From Acetobacter garciniae (lineage in GTDB: Bacteria; Pseudomonadota; Alphaproteobacteria; Acetobacterales; Acetobacteraceae), in assembly GCF_017377735.1 (NCBI RefSeq), contig NZ_JAFVMH010000004.1:186001-250000 (forward strand): a stretch of 64,000 nucleotides of DNA, written 5' to 3'. The stretch's first letter is position 1; every line of letters starts with the position of its first letter. A program made the translations under genes and the position numbers. The notes under the pieces were generated by a model that was not told the origin of the DNA, ran no database searches, and saw nothing but the letters and a program-made list of their open reading frames with translations. Below are positions 1 through 7,993 of the stretch, piece by piece.

Positions 1-140
1 TTGATGCCGGACTGGGAATAGATCTTCATGATATGCCACAGGATCGGCCGCCCTCCGATCTCGACCATGGGTTTGGGCCTGCTTTGGGTTTCTTCCATCA
101 GACGTGTGCCATAACCACCCGACAGGATGACGGCTTTCAT
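1..140 (-). CDS. rfbF: Glucose-1-phosphate cytidylyltransferase, N-terminal part
   Basis: Only the first 46 residues are inside the window; the gene runs off the left edge. The N-terminus reads [14 protein letters not shown] and continues with a [16 protein letters not shown] block, the nucleotide-binding signature of sugar-1-phosphate nucleotidylyltransferases; the GGYGTRL form and the rest of the start fit RfbF, which makes CDP-glucose from CTP and glucose 1-phosphate for CDP-deoxysugars. The ATG at 138-140 is preceded by an AGGAGA ribosome site. It is the last visible member of the leftward sugar unit, 319 bases after the epimerase gene. A CDP-glucose 4,6-dehydratase gene would be expected beyond the edge. 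The exact nucleotide specificity is inferred from the N-terminus alone. Confidence 0.85.
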   Translation of the reverse strand, partial: MKAVILSGGYGTRLMEETQSRPKPMVEIGGRPILWHIMKIYSQSGI

Positions 141-459
141 GACGTTCTTCTCCTTTTGTGGCCCGGCCGACCATGGTTTACGCCATCCACCAGGCATGAG
201 AACCGGACGCGCAGCACGTCCCGGCCTTCGGAATAATCTTTATCAAAGGCTTAAAGTTCCCATGTTTCCATAATTTGTATACTCGTGACACCCACCCCCA
301 TCCCCCACACGAATACCATCCCGCCTTGCCATGCGTGAACGCCGGTGCTGCATATCCGCCGCGCGGATGTCCACAACGCGCGCGTTCCTGCCTTCCCGTT
401 CAGGAATAATCCATTATTTTATCGCCATATATTCAGACATTCCGCAGGCATGGGGCTGT
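141..459. other. Intergenic stretch before rfbF
   Basis: No convincing gene is present in these 319 bases between the epimerase stop and the rfbF start, both on the minus strand. It has AT-rich patches around 235-280 and 405-440 that could carry an rfbF promoter reading leftward, but no clear promoter pair or terminator hairpin can be named. Small open frames here have no recognisable content. Confidence 0.5.
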
Positions 460-1497
460 TCAGGAGACCCAGCGCAGGTCGTTTGACAACCTGCCGTCTT
501 CCATCATGCCTGCCAGCGCATGCAGCCTGATCAGCGATGAATGGCGGAAATCCCGGTCGGCAAAACCGAACCCGCGCAGCCCGCCTATCAGTTCGCCAAT
601 TGCGTTCTCCAGGGTCATGCGCGGCAGGTGATCGGGGGCGAGTTCGGACATAAGCGAAAAATCCACCTTGTAGGAACGGCGGTCGGGCGGGGCCGCGGTA
701 TTGATGCTGACTGTGGTACCGGGCAGTTGCGTCGCCACGGCCTCGGCCAGGTCGCGCACCGTATAATTCCAGGTGTCGCTCCCCGCGTTGATGACCAGCA
801 TGGGATCACCCGTGCGCGACATGGCCCATTCGATGGCGCGCGCCATGTCGCGCACATGGATCAGGGGGCGCCAAGGCGTGCCATCGCTCAGCACGACGAT
901 CTCGCCCGTTGTCAGGGCGCTGGCTACAAAATCGTTCAGCACAAGATCCAGCCGCAGCCGGTCAGAAAAACCGCAGGCCGTCGCAAAGCGCAGGCATGTC
1001 ACCATCATGTCGCCAAGCTCAACCTGGCGCAGCGCACGTTCGGTATCGATCTTGGACCGTGCATAGGCTGTCAGCGGCTCCACGGGATCGCGCTCCGTGC
1101 GGGGCGCGCCGGCCGCGCACCCATAGACACTGCAACTGGAGGCAAAGACGAAATGCCCCACCCCGGCCTGTGCGGCGGCTTCCGCCACCTTGACACTGGC
1201 ACCCCGGTTTATCGCATCGGTCGCGACCTCGAAGCGGTTGCCCATGGGATCGTTGGAAATTGCCGCCAGTTGAACGACCACATCCACCCCTTCAAGCAAG
1301 GCTTCGGGCAGGTCGCGCACGTCGCCGAAATACTGGGCGTCCAGAAAAACCTCGGGCAAGGGCCCGCGCGTGGTCAGGGATTGTCCGAACAGGGATGAAT
1401 CGTAGCCGACAATCCGCGCATCGGGGAATGTCATGCGCATGTGCCGCACCACGACGGGACCGACGTAACCCATGTTACCAACGATCAGGATATGCAT
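460..1497 (-). CDS. NAD-dependent sugar epimerase/dehydratase (extended SDR)
   Basis: A 345-residue extended short-chain dehydrogenase. The start MHILIVGNMGYVGPVVV holds the GxxGxxG nucleotide-binding loop; an SSCSVYG strand and a YARSK catalytic Tyr/Lys follow in the usual places. The ATG at 1495-1497 is preferred over an upstream one because the Rossmann strand begins there, and this leaves a 41-base gap to the SGNH gene. Lying between polysaccharide-modification genes and rfbF, it probably epimerises, dehydrates or reduces a nucleotide sugar. Substrate and exact reaction cannot be read from the sequence. It likely shares the leftward transcript that starts at the MBOAT gene. Confidence 0.82.
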   Translation of the reverse strand: MHILIVGNMGYVGPVVVRHMRMTFPDARIVGYDSSLFGQSLTTRGPLPEVFLDAQYFGDVRDLPEALLEGVDVVVQLAAISNDPMGNRFEVATDAINRGASVKVAEAAAQAGVGHFVFASSCSVYGCAAGAPRTERDPVEPLTAYARSKIDTERALRQVELGDMMVTCLRFATACGFSDRLRLDLVLNDFVASALTTGEIVVLSDGTPWRPLIHVRDMARAIEWAMSRTGDPMLVINAGSDTWNYTVRDLAEAVATQLPGTTVSINTAAPPDRRSYKVDFSLMSELAPDHLPRMTLENAIGELIGGLRGFGFADRDFRHSSLIRLHALAGMMEDGRLSNDLRWVS

Positions 1498-1538
1498 TGT
1501 CTGTCTCGTCCCTGTTGCGCCTGCGCGGGGCAGTGCTG

Positions 1539-2609
1539 TTATTGATAGATATGCCTGCCGATAACGCGTGAAAGCGATGTCGCGGCAGACCAGCGAATAT
1601 GAACGGCATCCGTAAAATCTGCATCCATCAGCGGGGTGCTGTAATCGGCGTTCCACCGGCGTGCGTCACTTCCCGCCAGGGCTGCATCCAGCCGTTGGTC
1701 GAAGGTGTCCGCCACATGCCAGGCGGGATCGTAAAGCCGGTGCCATTCGGGCTTGAGCGGCATTTCAACCACCGTCATGCGTATGCCCGCCGCACTTAAA
1801 TGCCGGGCCATGTCCCGCATGGCGGTAAAACAGGTGGTATCGAAATCGGGCATGGCCAGGTCGCCCAATGTCGGGCGGGTCACGATAGTATTGAGCGGCC
1901 CATCCCCCGTCGGGGTGAACACCAGCGGGTCCAGGGGGGTGCGGTTCTGCCGCTGGGCCGCAATGCCAACGGCGTTATGCAACAGCGAAACCGGATCGAA
2001 ATAGCGATAATAAAACCCCCAGCGCGACCGGCGCGCAAAAACATAGGCATCCGCATCATGGATGTTGAACACGTGATCCGCCACCTGGCGGCATCCGGTG
2101 AAATCCTGTGGCACCACCAGCATGACGACAACGCGCACGGCATGGTAATGGTGCAGCAGCCAGTCCGTTACAAAGGCTGTCTGCGTGGCCTTGAGCCCGC
2201 AAAACGCCCCGTTGAGCACCTGCGCGCCGGGGGTCGAGGCCTCGAGTGCTGCACTATCCACGCCGCGCCACGCAACGGATGAGCCCACAATCAGCAGGTT
2301 TGGCGATATTTCTCCCTTCTCCCGCAGGAAACGCAGTTTTTCATCAACACAGACACTGTTCGACAAGGCGGGTGGCGGCAGGTGGCCCACAGCATCCAGC
2401 CCGCGCAGGAGCACCATGAAGGCCGCAAGGCAGAGCAGCCCGCCACAGGCCAGCCAGGCAAAATAGCTTATGCCGAAACGGGGAAAACGCATGAAGCGGC
2501 GCCATGCACGCCCCCGCCCGGGTGAGAGCGCATCGGCCGTGGACCGGCGGAGTGTATCCGCATTGGGGATTGTTGTGCCCTCGCCGCCCAGAAGCTTCTC
2601 GTCATGCAT
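1539..2609 (-). CDS. Membrane-anchored SGNH/DltD-AlgX-like acyltransferase protein
   Basis: A 356-residue protein with a cytoplasmic N-terminus, one membrane segment at about residues 47-69 and a large periplasmic domain. The domain opens with LLIVGSSVAW (candidate nucleophile Ser110/111, block I of SGNH hydrolases) and ends with DAVH (Asp334, His337), the Asp-x-x-His pair of the family. Such proteins partner MBOAT acyltransferases in DltD/AlgX/AlgJ-type systems and finish acyl transfer to a polymer outside the membrane. The ATG at 2607-2609 sits two bases beyond the ACP stop codon, indicating coupling. The acyl group is unknown; context suggests an ACP-derived one. Confidence 0.72.
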   Translation of the reverse strand: MHDEKLLGGEGTTIPNADTLRRSTADALSPGRGRAWRRFMRFPRFGISYFAWLACGGLLCLAAFMVLLRGLDAVGHLPPPALSNSVCVDEKLRFLREKGEISPNLLIVGSSVAWRGVDSAALEASTPGAQVLNGAFCGLKATQTAFVTDWLLHHYHAVRVVVMLVVPQDFTGCRQVADHVFNIHDADAYVFARRSRWGFYYRYFDPVSLLHNAVGIAAQRQNRTPLDPLVFTPTGDGPLNTIVTRPTLGDLAMPDFDTTCFTAMRDMARHLSAAGIRMTVVEMPLKPEWHRLYDPAWHVADTFDQRLDAALAGSDARRWNADYSTPLMDADFTDAVHIRWSAATSLSRVIGRHIYQ

Positions 2610-2610
2610 G

Positions 2611-2874
2611 TTAACCGGCTGCCCCCTGATTTTTTGCGCATCGGGCTTCGATGAGGTCGACAAAATCGGCAACATTGTGAAGCCGGTCGAGTTCCGCCGT
2701 CCTGAAATGAATTCCGAAATGCGTCTCGGCGGCGACGATCAGCATGATATGGGTCTGGCTGTCCCAACCCGGCAGGTCCGCCGCTGTGGTTTCAGGCAGG
2801 AGCACGATCGTATCGTCATCCAGGACATCACGGAAAATCGTATTCAGTTCGTCATAGATCCTGCTTTGGGTCAT
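2611..2874 (-). CDS. Acyl carrier protein
   Basis: An 87-residue acidic protein with a GWDSQTHI motif; Ser39 in the DS pair is the expected phosphopantetheine site. Length and helical layout match stand-alone acyl carrier proteins. The ATG at 2872-2874 overlaps the FkbH-like gene stop in an ATGA arrangement, so the two are translationally coupled; the longer upstream frame is rejected for that reason. Being locked between an FkbH-like protein and an SGNH/MBOAT pair, it probably carries the acyl unit that FkbH loads. It is not the fatty-acid synthase ACP, whose gene lies with fab genes and carries a DSLDxVE motif. Confidence 0.85.
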   Translation of the reverse strand: MTQSRIYDELNTIFRDVLDDDTIVLLPETTAADLPGWDSQTHIMLIVAAETHFGIHFRTAELDRLHNVADFVDLIEARCAKNQGAAG

Positions 2875-4757
2875 GTCATTTCCACCTTGATGAAAGGCGA
2901 TGGCGGCACACCGCGCCGCATGTCGTATCGCCATGAAACCGCACCGTCCGTGCCGGCGGGATCGGGACCGTCAAAGCCCAGCCGCCCATACAGGGTAGAG
3001 ACCATGGCGTTGCGCGGGGTCGGCCTGTATTCGCCACGCATTGCCCCCACCCCGCGTTCACACGCATCCAGCGCCAGTACGGCAAAGATCGCGTTCTCCA
3101 CGCCACGCCCCAGAACGCGGCAGCTCATCACCCAGTTCTCGATCAGGTTGCGCTGCTCGTCCGCCTCCGCCCGGGTCAGCACGACACTGACCAGCCCGTT
3201 ATCGCCAAACCGGTCGATCAGGCGAAACGCCCAGCCCTGCACACCGGGTGTTGCAAGAACAAGGCGGAACTCGGCCTCGCCGTATCGCCGTGTGGTCAGG
3301 TTGAACTGGTTTGTCTTGTTGAGTAACTGCACCGCCCGCGCAAGGGACGCATCGTCAATGCGCGAGGCGAGCAGGCGCATGTCCAGTTCCCGCAAGTATC
3401 CGTCAAGGTCCGTTGCGCCCTGCATGGCCGCCGCCCGCGCGTTATTGGCGGCATAGCTGCGGTTGCGCTGGAGATCGTCGGGCGTGAAGGACACGGCCTC
3501 GAAACATCCGCTGGCGGCCAGCACCTGCGGATATAACGCGCAGTCGTCTGGCATTTCGGGAACGGCGACCATCGGCAGTTCGCGCCGGACAATGGCGCGT
3601 TCGGCCGGGTTGTCATCCACGAACACCAGGGCGTCCAGCCCCAGCCCCAATGTCTGCGCGATCATGCGTATGTTGGTGGCCTTGTCATCCCAGTTGGCGA
3701 CAAAGGCCGCGATATCGCCACGCTTGAGAACCATATCGGCATGGGCGAAGCCGCGTTCCGCCATGTCCGTGTCGTTCTTGCTGCAAACCGCCAGCACAAT
3801 ACCGCGCTGCCCAAGCTGGGCGATGTAATGCTGGAATGCGGTATAGGATTCTCCTTCCGGGCTGCCCTGCCCAAGCCGAAGCCCCTCCGGCCCGTCATCC
3901 CCCACCACACCACCCCAGACCGTATTGTCCAGGTCCAGAACAAGGCATTTACGCGACAGGCCGCAGGCTGCCGCCATGATACGGGCCAGCACGTCCCCAT
4001 AAGTCGGTGCGGCGGCGGGGGTGACCAGTTGCTTGGCCTGATGCCAGCGCGCGGGATCGCCCAGCGCTTGTGCGCCCCCCGTCAGGGCCGCGCAGACCTC
4101 CATATCCAGAACCGGCACGCCTTCGGCCTTCGCCGTATCGCACAAGGCGCTGTCCAGTCGTGCTGCAATGGCGGTGGGCGAGCCGGGAACCTGCCTATCA
4201 TACGAACCGAACAGACGCGTATCCGGCCGGATCAGGCTTTGCTGGATGACGGTTGCCCCAAGGGCCCTGCCCCGCCGCCACAGGCCGCGCAGTTCCTCCA
4301 CCCTGCGGGCTGTTGCGGCCTCCGCCATCTCGGACGTGGCCCCCAGCCCCACATCCAGCGGCGTGTCCCACCGGTCCAGGGCGAGAAGGATGAAATCCGG
4401 TGCGAAACGGGCCAGATCGCCATCTGGCGCCAGAAGGGCCTGGCGGTATTGCCCGTACGGTGCGCACCAGATCTCCGCCAGCAGGCCGCGCGCGAGGCAG
4501 GCCACGCGGATGGCGGGCAGCAGGTGTTCAACCGTATGCGACGCCAGGATCGCCAGGCGGCAGGCCCGCAGCCCCTCGGGGGCCTCCACTGCCTGGGGGA
4601 TGAGGCGGTCGAGCATGCCGGTCTGGACAAAATCCCTGCGAAAGGCTGAAAGGTTACGCGCGGCCTGCAAGCGTATCTGCGGGTCTGTCCCTACGCGTGC
4701 CGCGCGGATCGCACCCGACAGGTCCGCATGTGGCGGCAGCCAGAAAAGCTGTTCCAT
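2871..4757 (-). CDS. FkbH-like HAD-IIIC family protein
   Basis: A 628-residue protein. Residues 1-260 resemble the SGNH-like N-terminal region of FkbH proteins. The HAD core starts with DLDNTVWGGVVGDDG at 275-289 (nucleophile Asp275, Asp277), followed by the VCSKND and FVDDNPAER motifs. A GNAT-like C-terminal region follows (about 480-600). FkbH enzymes (FkbH, OzmB, BryFkbH) take 1,3-bisphosphoglycerate and form glyceryl-ACP. The next gene is an ACP, which supports that reaction here; the final acyl could be glyceryl or a derivative. Nine bases separate it from the MBOAT gene. Family assignment is firm; use for glycan decoration instead of polyketide starter supply is inferred from context. 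Confidence 0.85.
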   Translation of the reverse strand: MEQLFWLPPHADLSGAIRAARVGTDPQIRLQAARNLSAFRRDFVQTGMLDRLIPQAVEAPEGLRACRLAILASHTVEHLLPAIRVACLARGLLAEIWCAPYGQYRQALLAPDGDLARFAPDFILLALDRWDTPLDVGLGATSEMAEAATARRVEELRGLWRRGRALGATVIQQSLIRPDTRLFGSYDRQVPGSPTAIAARLDSALCDTAKAEGVPVLDMEVCAALTGGAQALGDPARWHQAKQLVTPAAAPTYGDVLARIMAAACGLSRKCLVLDLDNTVWGGVVGDDGPEGLRLGQGSPEGESYTAFQHYIAQLGQRGIVLAVCSKNDTDMAERGFAHADMVLKRGDIAAFVANWDDKATNIRMIAQTLGLGLDALVFVDDNPAERAIVRRELPMVAVPEMPDDCALYPQVLAASGCFEAVSFTPDDLQRNRSYAANNARAAAMQGATDLDGYLRELDMRLLASRIDDASLARAVQLLNKTNQFNLTTRRYGEAEFRLVLATPGVQGWAFRLIDRFGDNGLVSVVLTRAEADEQRNLIENWVMSCRVLGRGVENAIFAVLALDACERGVGAMRGEYRPTPRNAMVSTLYGRLGFDGPDPAGTDGAVSWRYDMRRGVPPSPFIKVEMT

Positions 4758-4766
4758 GAACCGCCC

Positions 4767-6311
4767 TCAGAACTGGAAATAGAGAAATTCAGTCGGCGCT
4801 GCGGAAAGGGCGCGCATGACGGCCAGCATACCCACCGCACCCACCACCAGCCCGCAGACAGGCCCCGGCCGCCACGCACTGCTGGGCCAGGCGCGTTCCA
4901 GCCAGGATCGCGCGGGCCGGTAATTGAGTGCGGTCTGGAAATTGCGCATCCATTGCCCGGCATTGGGCAGGCCCCAGACCACCAGCAGCAGTACTGCGAT
5001 CAGCATCACCTGCCGCAACCCGACCGCGATGGCGCCACCCCCCTGCGGCGCACCCAGCACCATGCCGTGCAAAATGGCCCGAGCTGCCGATACGCTATCT
5101 GCGCGGAAGAAGACCAGCCCCACCAGCACGCACAGGCATGTCAGCAGGACCGAGCCCGCATGGGCGATCCACCCGCCGTCGATCCGGTAGCCCAGGGCCG
5201 CCTTAAGGCTGCGCCAGCCGTGATTGATGCTGAGATAAACCCCGTGCAACAGGCCGAACACGATGAACTGCCACCCCGCGCCATGCCAGAGCCCGGAAAG
5301 AAACATGGTAAAGAGCGAAGGAAGGGCGACCAGTGTCGCGAACGTGCCCAGCGTGTGCTGGCCACGCCTGGGCAGTCGCAGGCCCTTTTTCGCCCGCGCA
5401 CGTGTCAGGCGCAGCACAAGCGGGTTGTAGATATAGGCGGTCAGAAAACGGGTGAGCGTCATATGCCAGCGCGACCAGAATTCTATGATATTGCGCGATT
5501 TGAAAGGACTGTCGAAATTCGGCGGCAGGCTGATCCCGAACAGCAGCCCCAGCCCGATCGCCATATCCGTATACCCGGAAAAATCGAAATATATCTGCAA
5601 TGCATACGATCCGGCCCCCGCCCAGGCCGCACCCATTGCGGGCACATGGCCTGCACCGGCCAGCGCGAAGACGGGTGTTGCATAAGCGCCCATCGGGTCT
5701 GCAAGGATCACTTTCTTGAACAGCCCGATCAGGAACAGCGTCATTCCCACGGCAGCACGCCCTGCTTCCCCCCGCCCGCTCATCAACCGGTTGAACTGGG
5801 GCAGCATCTCGCTGTGATGGGTGATGGGGCCCGCGATCAGATGGGGGAAGAAGGAAATAAACAGACAGTAATCGAGAAAACTATGCTGGACCGCCGTCCC
5901 GTCATAGGCGTCGCTCAGATAGGCAATCTGCTGGAAAGTGAAAAAGGATATCGCAAGGGGGAGGACAATATGCGGGATCGTCCAGTCCACCCCTGTGGCG
6001 TCCACTGCCACGGATACCACGAAACCGGCATATTTGTAGTATCCCAGCACCCCCAGATTGACGCCCACCGCAACAAGCAGCAGCCATGCGGAGCGGGTTC
6101 GGGCAAGGGATTTGCCCATAAGGAAGTTTGCGATAATGCTCAGCATGAACAGCGGCACGGCCTGGATATTCCACCAGCCATAGAACACCACCGATGCGAC
6201 ACTCAGCCACGCGACCGAGGCCCGGCGCGCGCCCAGCCTGGTCAGCAGGACAAAGCCCAGCAGGACCACGGGCAGGAAATAGACAAGAAATATCTTTGAA
6301 TTGAACAGCAT
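4767..6311 (-). CDS. MBOAT family O-acyltransferase (AlgI/DltB-like)
   Basis: A 514-residue polytopic protein with roughly 10-12 membrane segments. It carries the MBOAT signature LWHGAGWQFIVFGLLHG with its conserved histidines and the family phrase FWSRWHMTLTRFL. Such enzymes move acyl groups across the inner membrane to a periplasmic polymer. The chosen ATG (6309-6311) has a purine-rich GGGGGAAG stretch upstream and begins MLFNSKIFL, as in AlgI; an upstream in-frame start is poorer. It heads the leftward unit with FkbH, ACP and SGNH genes. In AlgI systems the acyl donor is often acetyl; here an ACP-bound donor is more likely. Confidence 0.88.
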   Translation of the reverse strand: MLFNSKIFLVYFLPVVLLGFVLLTRLGARRASVAWLSVASVVFYGWWNIQAVPLFMLSIIANFLMGKSLARTRSAWLLLVAVGVNLGVLGYYKYAGFVVSVAVDATGVDWTIPHIVLPLAISFFTFQQIAYLSDAYDGTAVQHSFLDYCLFISFFPHLIAGPITHHSEMLPQFNRLMSGRGEAGRAAVGMTLFLIGLFKKVILADPMGAYATPVFALAGAGHVPAMGAAWAGAGSYALQIYFDFSGYTDMAIGLGLLFGISLPPNFDSPFKSRNIIEFWSRWHMTLTRFLTAYIYNPLVLRLTRARAKKGLRLPRRGQHTLGTFATLVALPSLFTMFLSGLWHGAGWQFIVFGLLHGVYLSINHGWRSLKAALGYRIDGGWIAHAGSVLLTCLCVLVGLVFFRADSVSAARAILHGMVLGAPQGGGAIAVGLRQVMLIAVLLLVVWGLPNAGQWMRNFQTALNYRPARSWLERAWPSSAWRPGPVCGLVVGAVGMLAVMRALSAAPTEFLYFQF

Positions 6312-6564
6312 GAGCTTCCCCCAGGAAGAAGGCGTCCCACGGCCTGCCATCTAGTCTTGTCCTGATCTCAATCCAAAAATCATTGTCCGCGCCGTGGCCG
6401 CGTTCCAGTGCGTTCAACGCCGCCATTCTCTTTCGTGACAACACCCCCCGAACACGTTTTCGTGATCATGCACATTACCTTGCGGGAAAGACGTCGCTGG
6501 ATCGTAATACCGTGGAACGCGTGCGAAATCCCCGTCATGCGACGCAAAAAGGGTTTTCCTTTCC

Positions 6565-7272
6565 ATGAGCTTTCCTGAAAAAGACAGTGTGGCACTGGTG
6601 ACAGGTGCTTCTGGCGGCATAGGGGCGGCCGTGGCGCGGCATCTGGCGGAAGCGGGCTGTCATGTCATTCTGACCGGGCGGCAGCCCGCATCCCTGCTGG
6701 CCCTCGCCGCCTCGTTAGGGATTGCACGCACAACCGTAGTCCCGGCCGATCTGACCGATGAGGGCGATCGCCAATCCCTTGCGCGCCATTGTGCCGACCG
6801 CATGGACGTGCTGGTTCATTGCGCGGGGTTGTTCCTGCCCGGCCCGGCCGACGCGGGACAGAACGCAACCCTGCTTGAGGCCATCAATGTTACCGCGCCC
6901 ATGGCATTGTCATCCCTGTGCCTTGCAGCCGTACTCAAGGCACGGGGGCAGATTGTTTTTGTCAACTCGACTGCCGCGCTGAACCCGGCAGGCCATGCAC
7001 ACGGCGCCTACACCGCCAGCAAACGCGCCCTGAAAATTGCCGCCGACGGCCTTCGTCCCACGCTCAGGGGCCGCCATGTTCGCGTGCTGAACGTCTTTCC
7101 CGGCCGTACTGACACCGCAATGCAGCAGACAGTGCTGGACAGCGAAGCCAGGACGGGCAGTCGTATCGCCCTGCTCCAGCCCGACGATATCGCCCGCACC
7201 ATCCTGTACTGCCTTGGCACGCCGCGCCGGTTTGAACTGACCGACATCGTCATCCGCCCTGAAAACGCATGA
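6565..7272 (+). CDS. Short-chain dehydrogenase/reductase
   Basis: A classical 235-residue SDR. TGASGGIGAAV at the N-terminus is the cofactor loop, NSTA gives the catalytic Ser and YTASK the Tyr/Lys. It is divergent from the MBOAT gene (253-base gap with the promoters of both units) and leads a rightward unit of sugar-tailoring genes. It probably reduces a keto sugar intermediate, but it could be a general SDR; substrate is not readable. The ATG at 6565 has only a weak ribosome site. Confidence 0.8.
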   Translation: MSFPEKDSVALVTGASGGIGAAVARHLAEAGCHVILTGRQPASLLALAASLGIARTTVVPADLTDEGDRQSLARHCADRMDVLVHCAGLFLPGPADAGQNATLLEAINVTAPMALSSLCLAAVLKARGQIVFVNSTAALNPAGHAHGAYTASKRALKIAADGLRPTLRGRHVRVLNVFPGRTDTAMQQTVLDSEARTGSRIALLQPDDIARTILYCLGTPRRFELTDIVIRPENA

Positions 7273-7377
7273 CGATTTTTTTTACCCAATGGAAACTTTT
7301 GAAGGCGATCCCGTCTTAACATCCAGACACCGCGAAATATCGGGTTGGCACGGCTTTCCTGCACATATGGGGTAACC

Positions 7378-7926
7378 ATGATCTTTGAGCCGACGCGGAT
7401 CGAAGGTTTATGGAAGATCGGTATCGAACGCCATATCGATAACCGTGGATCGTTCGGGCGGCTGTTCTGCCGTGACGAATTTTCCGCGCGCGGGCTATGT
7501 GCCGACTTTGTGCAGATGAACAGTTCCCGCACGGCACGGGCAGGCACGGTCCGGGGCATGCACCTCCAGCTTCCACCACATATGGAGGTCAAGCTGGTAC
7601 GCTGTATCCGCGGTGCGATCGAAGACGTTGTCTGCGATCTTCGTTCCGCCTCCCCCAGCTATCTGCAAAAAGAATCCTTTGTTCTGGATGCGGACGATGA
7701 CCGGCTTTTATATATTCCCACGGGATGTGCACATGGTTTCCAGACACTGACCGACGATGTCGAGGTTTTTTATGCGATGTCGCATGTTTTTTCCCCCGGT
7801 TCGGGCACCGGCATTCGGTTCGACGATCCCGCGCTGAACATTGTGTGGCCCCTGCCGGTCACCTGTATTTCCCAGCAGGACAGAACATGGCCCCCTTACC
7901 GGGCTGCGGCGTTTTCCCTCCCATGA
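7378..7926 (+). CDS. dTDP-4-dehydrorhamnose 3,5-epimerase-like (RfbC family)
   Basis: A 182-residue cupin-fold sugar epimerase. The RGMHLQ strand carries the catalytic His, KLVRC a conserved Lys, and IPTGCAHGFQTL is the family signature. The start at 7378 (MIFEPTRIEG) matches the family length; a longer frame from 7345 adds an unrelated leader. Next to a sugar C-methyltransferase and in a locus with rfbF, it probably epimerises a 4-keto-6-deoxy nucleotide sugar, possibly CDP-linked rather than dTDP-linked. The final motif reads FYAMS where many RfbC have a Tyr-Lys pair, so specificity may differ. Confidence 0.85.
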   Translation: MIFEPTRIEGLWKIGIERHIDNRGSFGRLFCRDEFSARGLCADFVQMNSSRTARAGTVRGMHLQLPPHMEVKLVRCIRGAIEDVVCDLRSASPSYLQKESFVLDADDDRLLYIPTGCAHGFQTLTDDVEVFYAMSHVFSPGSGTGIRFDDPALNIVWPLPVTCISQQDRTWPPYRAAAFSLP

Positions 7927-7993
7927 CGCGAGCGGGGCCAGGACTGTCTGGCATGGATTTTTCGCCATAACCCCTTATGCAAAAGGCACGGCA

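Noticed and set aside
541-1398. Long plus-strand open frame of 285 codons
   Set aside because: It is antisense to the epimerase gene, whose motifs are clear; long antisense frames are common in GC-rich DNA.
4728-6299. Plus-strand open frame of 523 codons
   Set aside because: Antisense shadow of the MBOAT gene; rich in His/Gln/Arg with no domain.
7273-7300. T-rich run after the SDR gene as a terminator
   Set aside because: No stable hairpin precedes the T run, and the genes on both sides run in the same direction.
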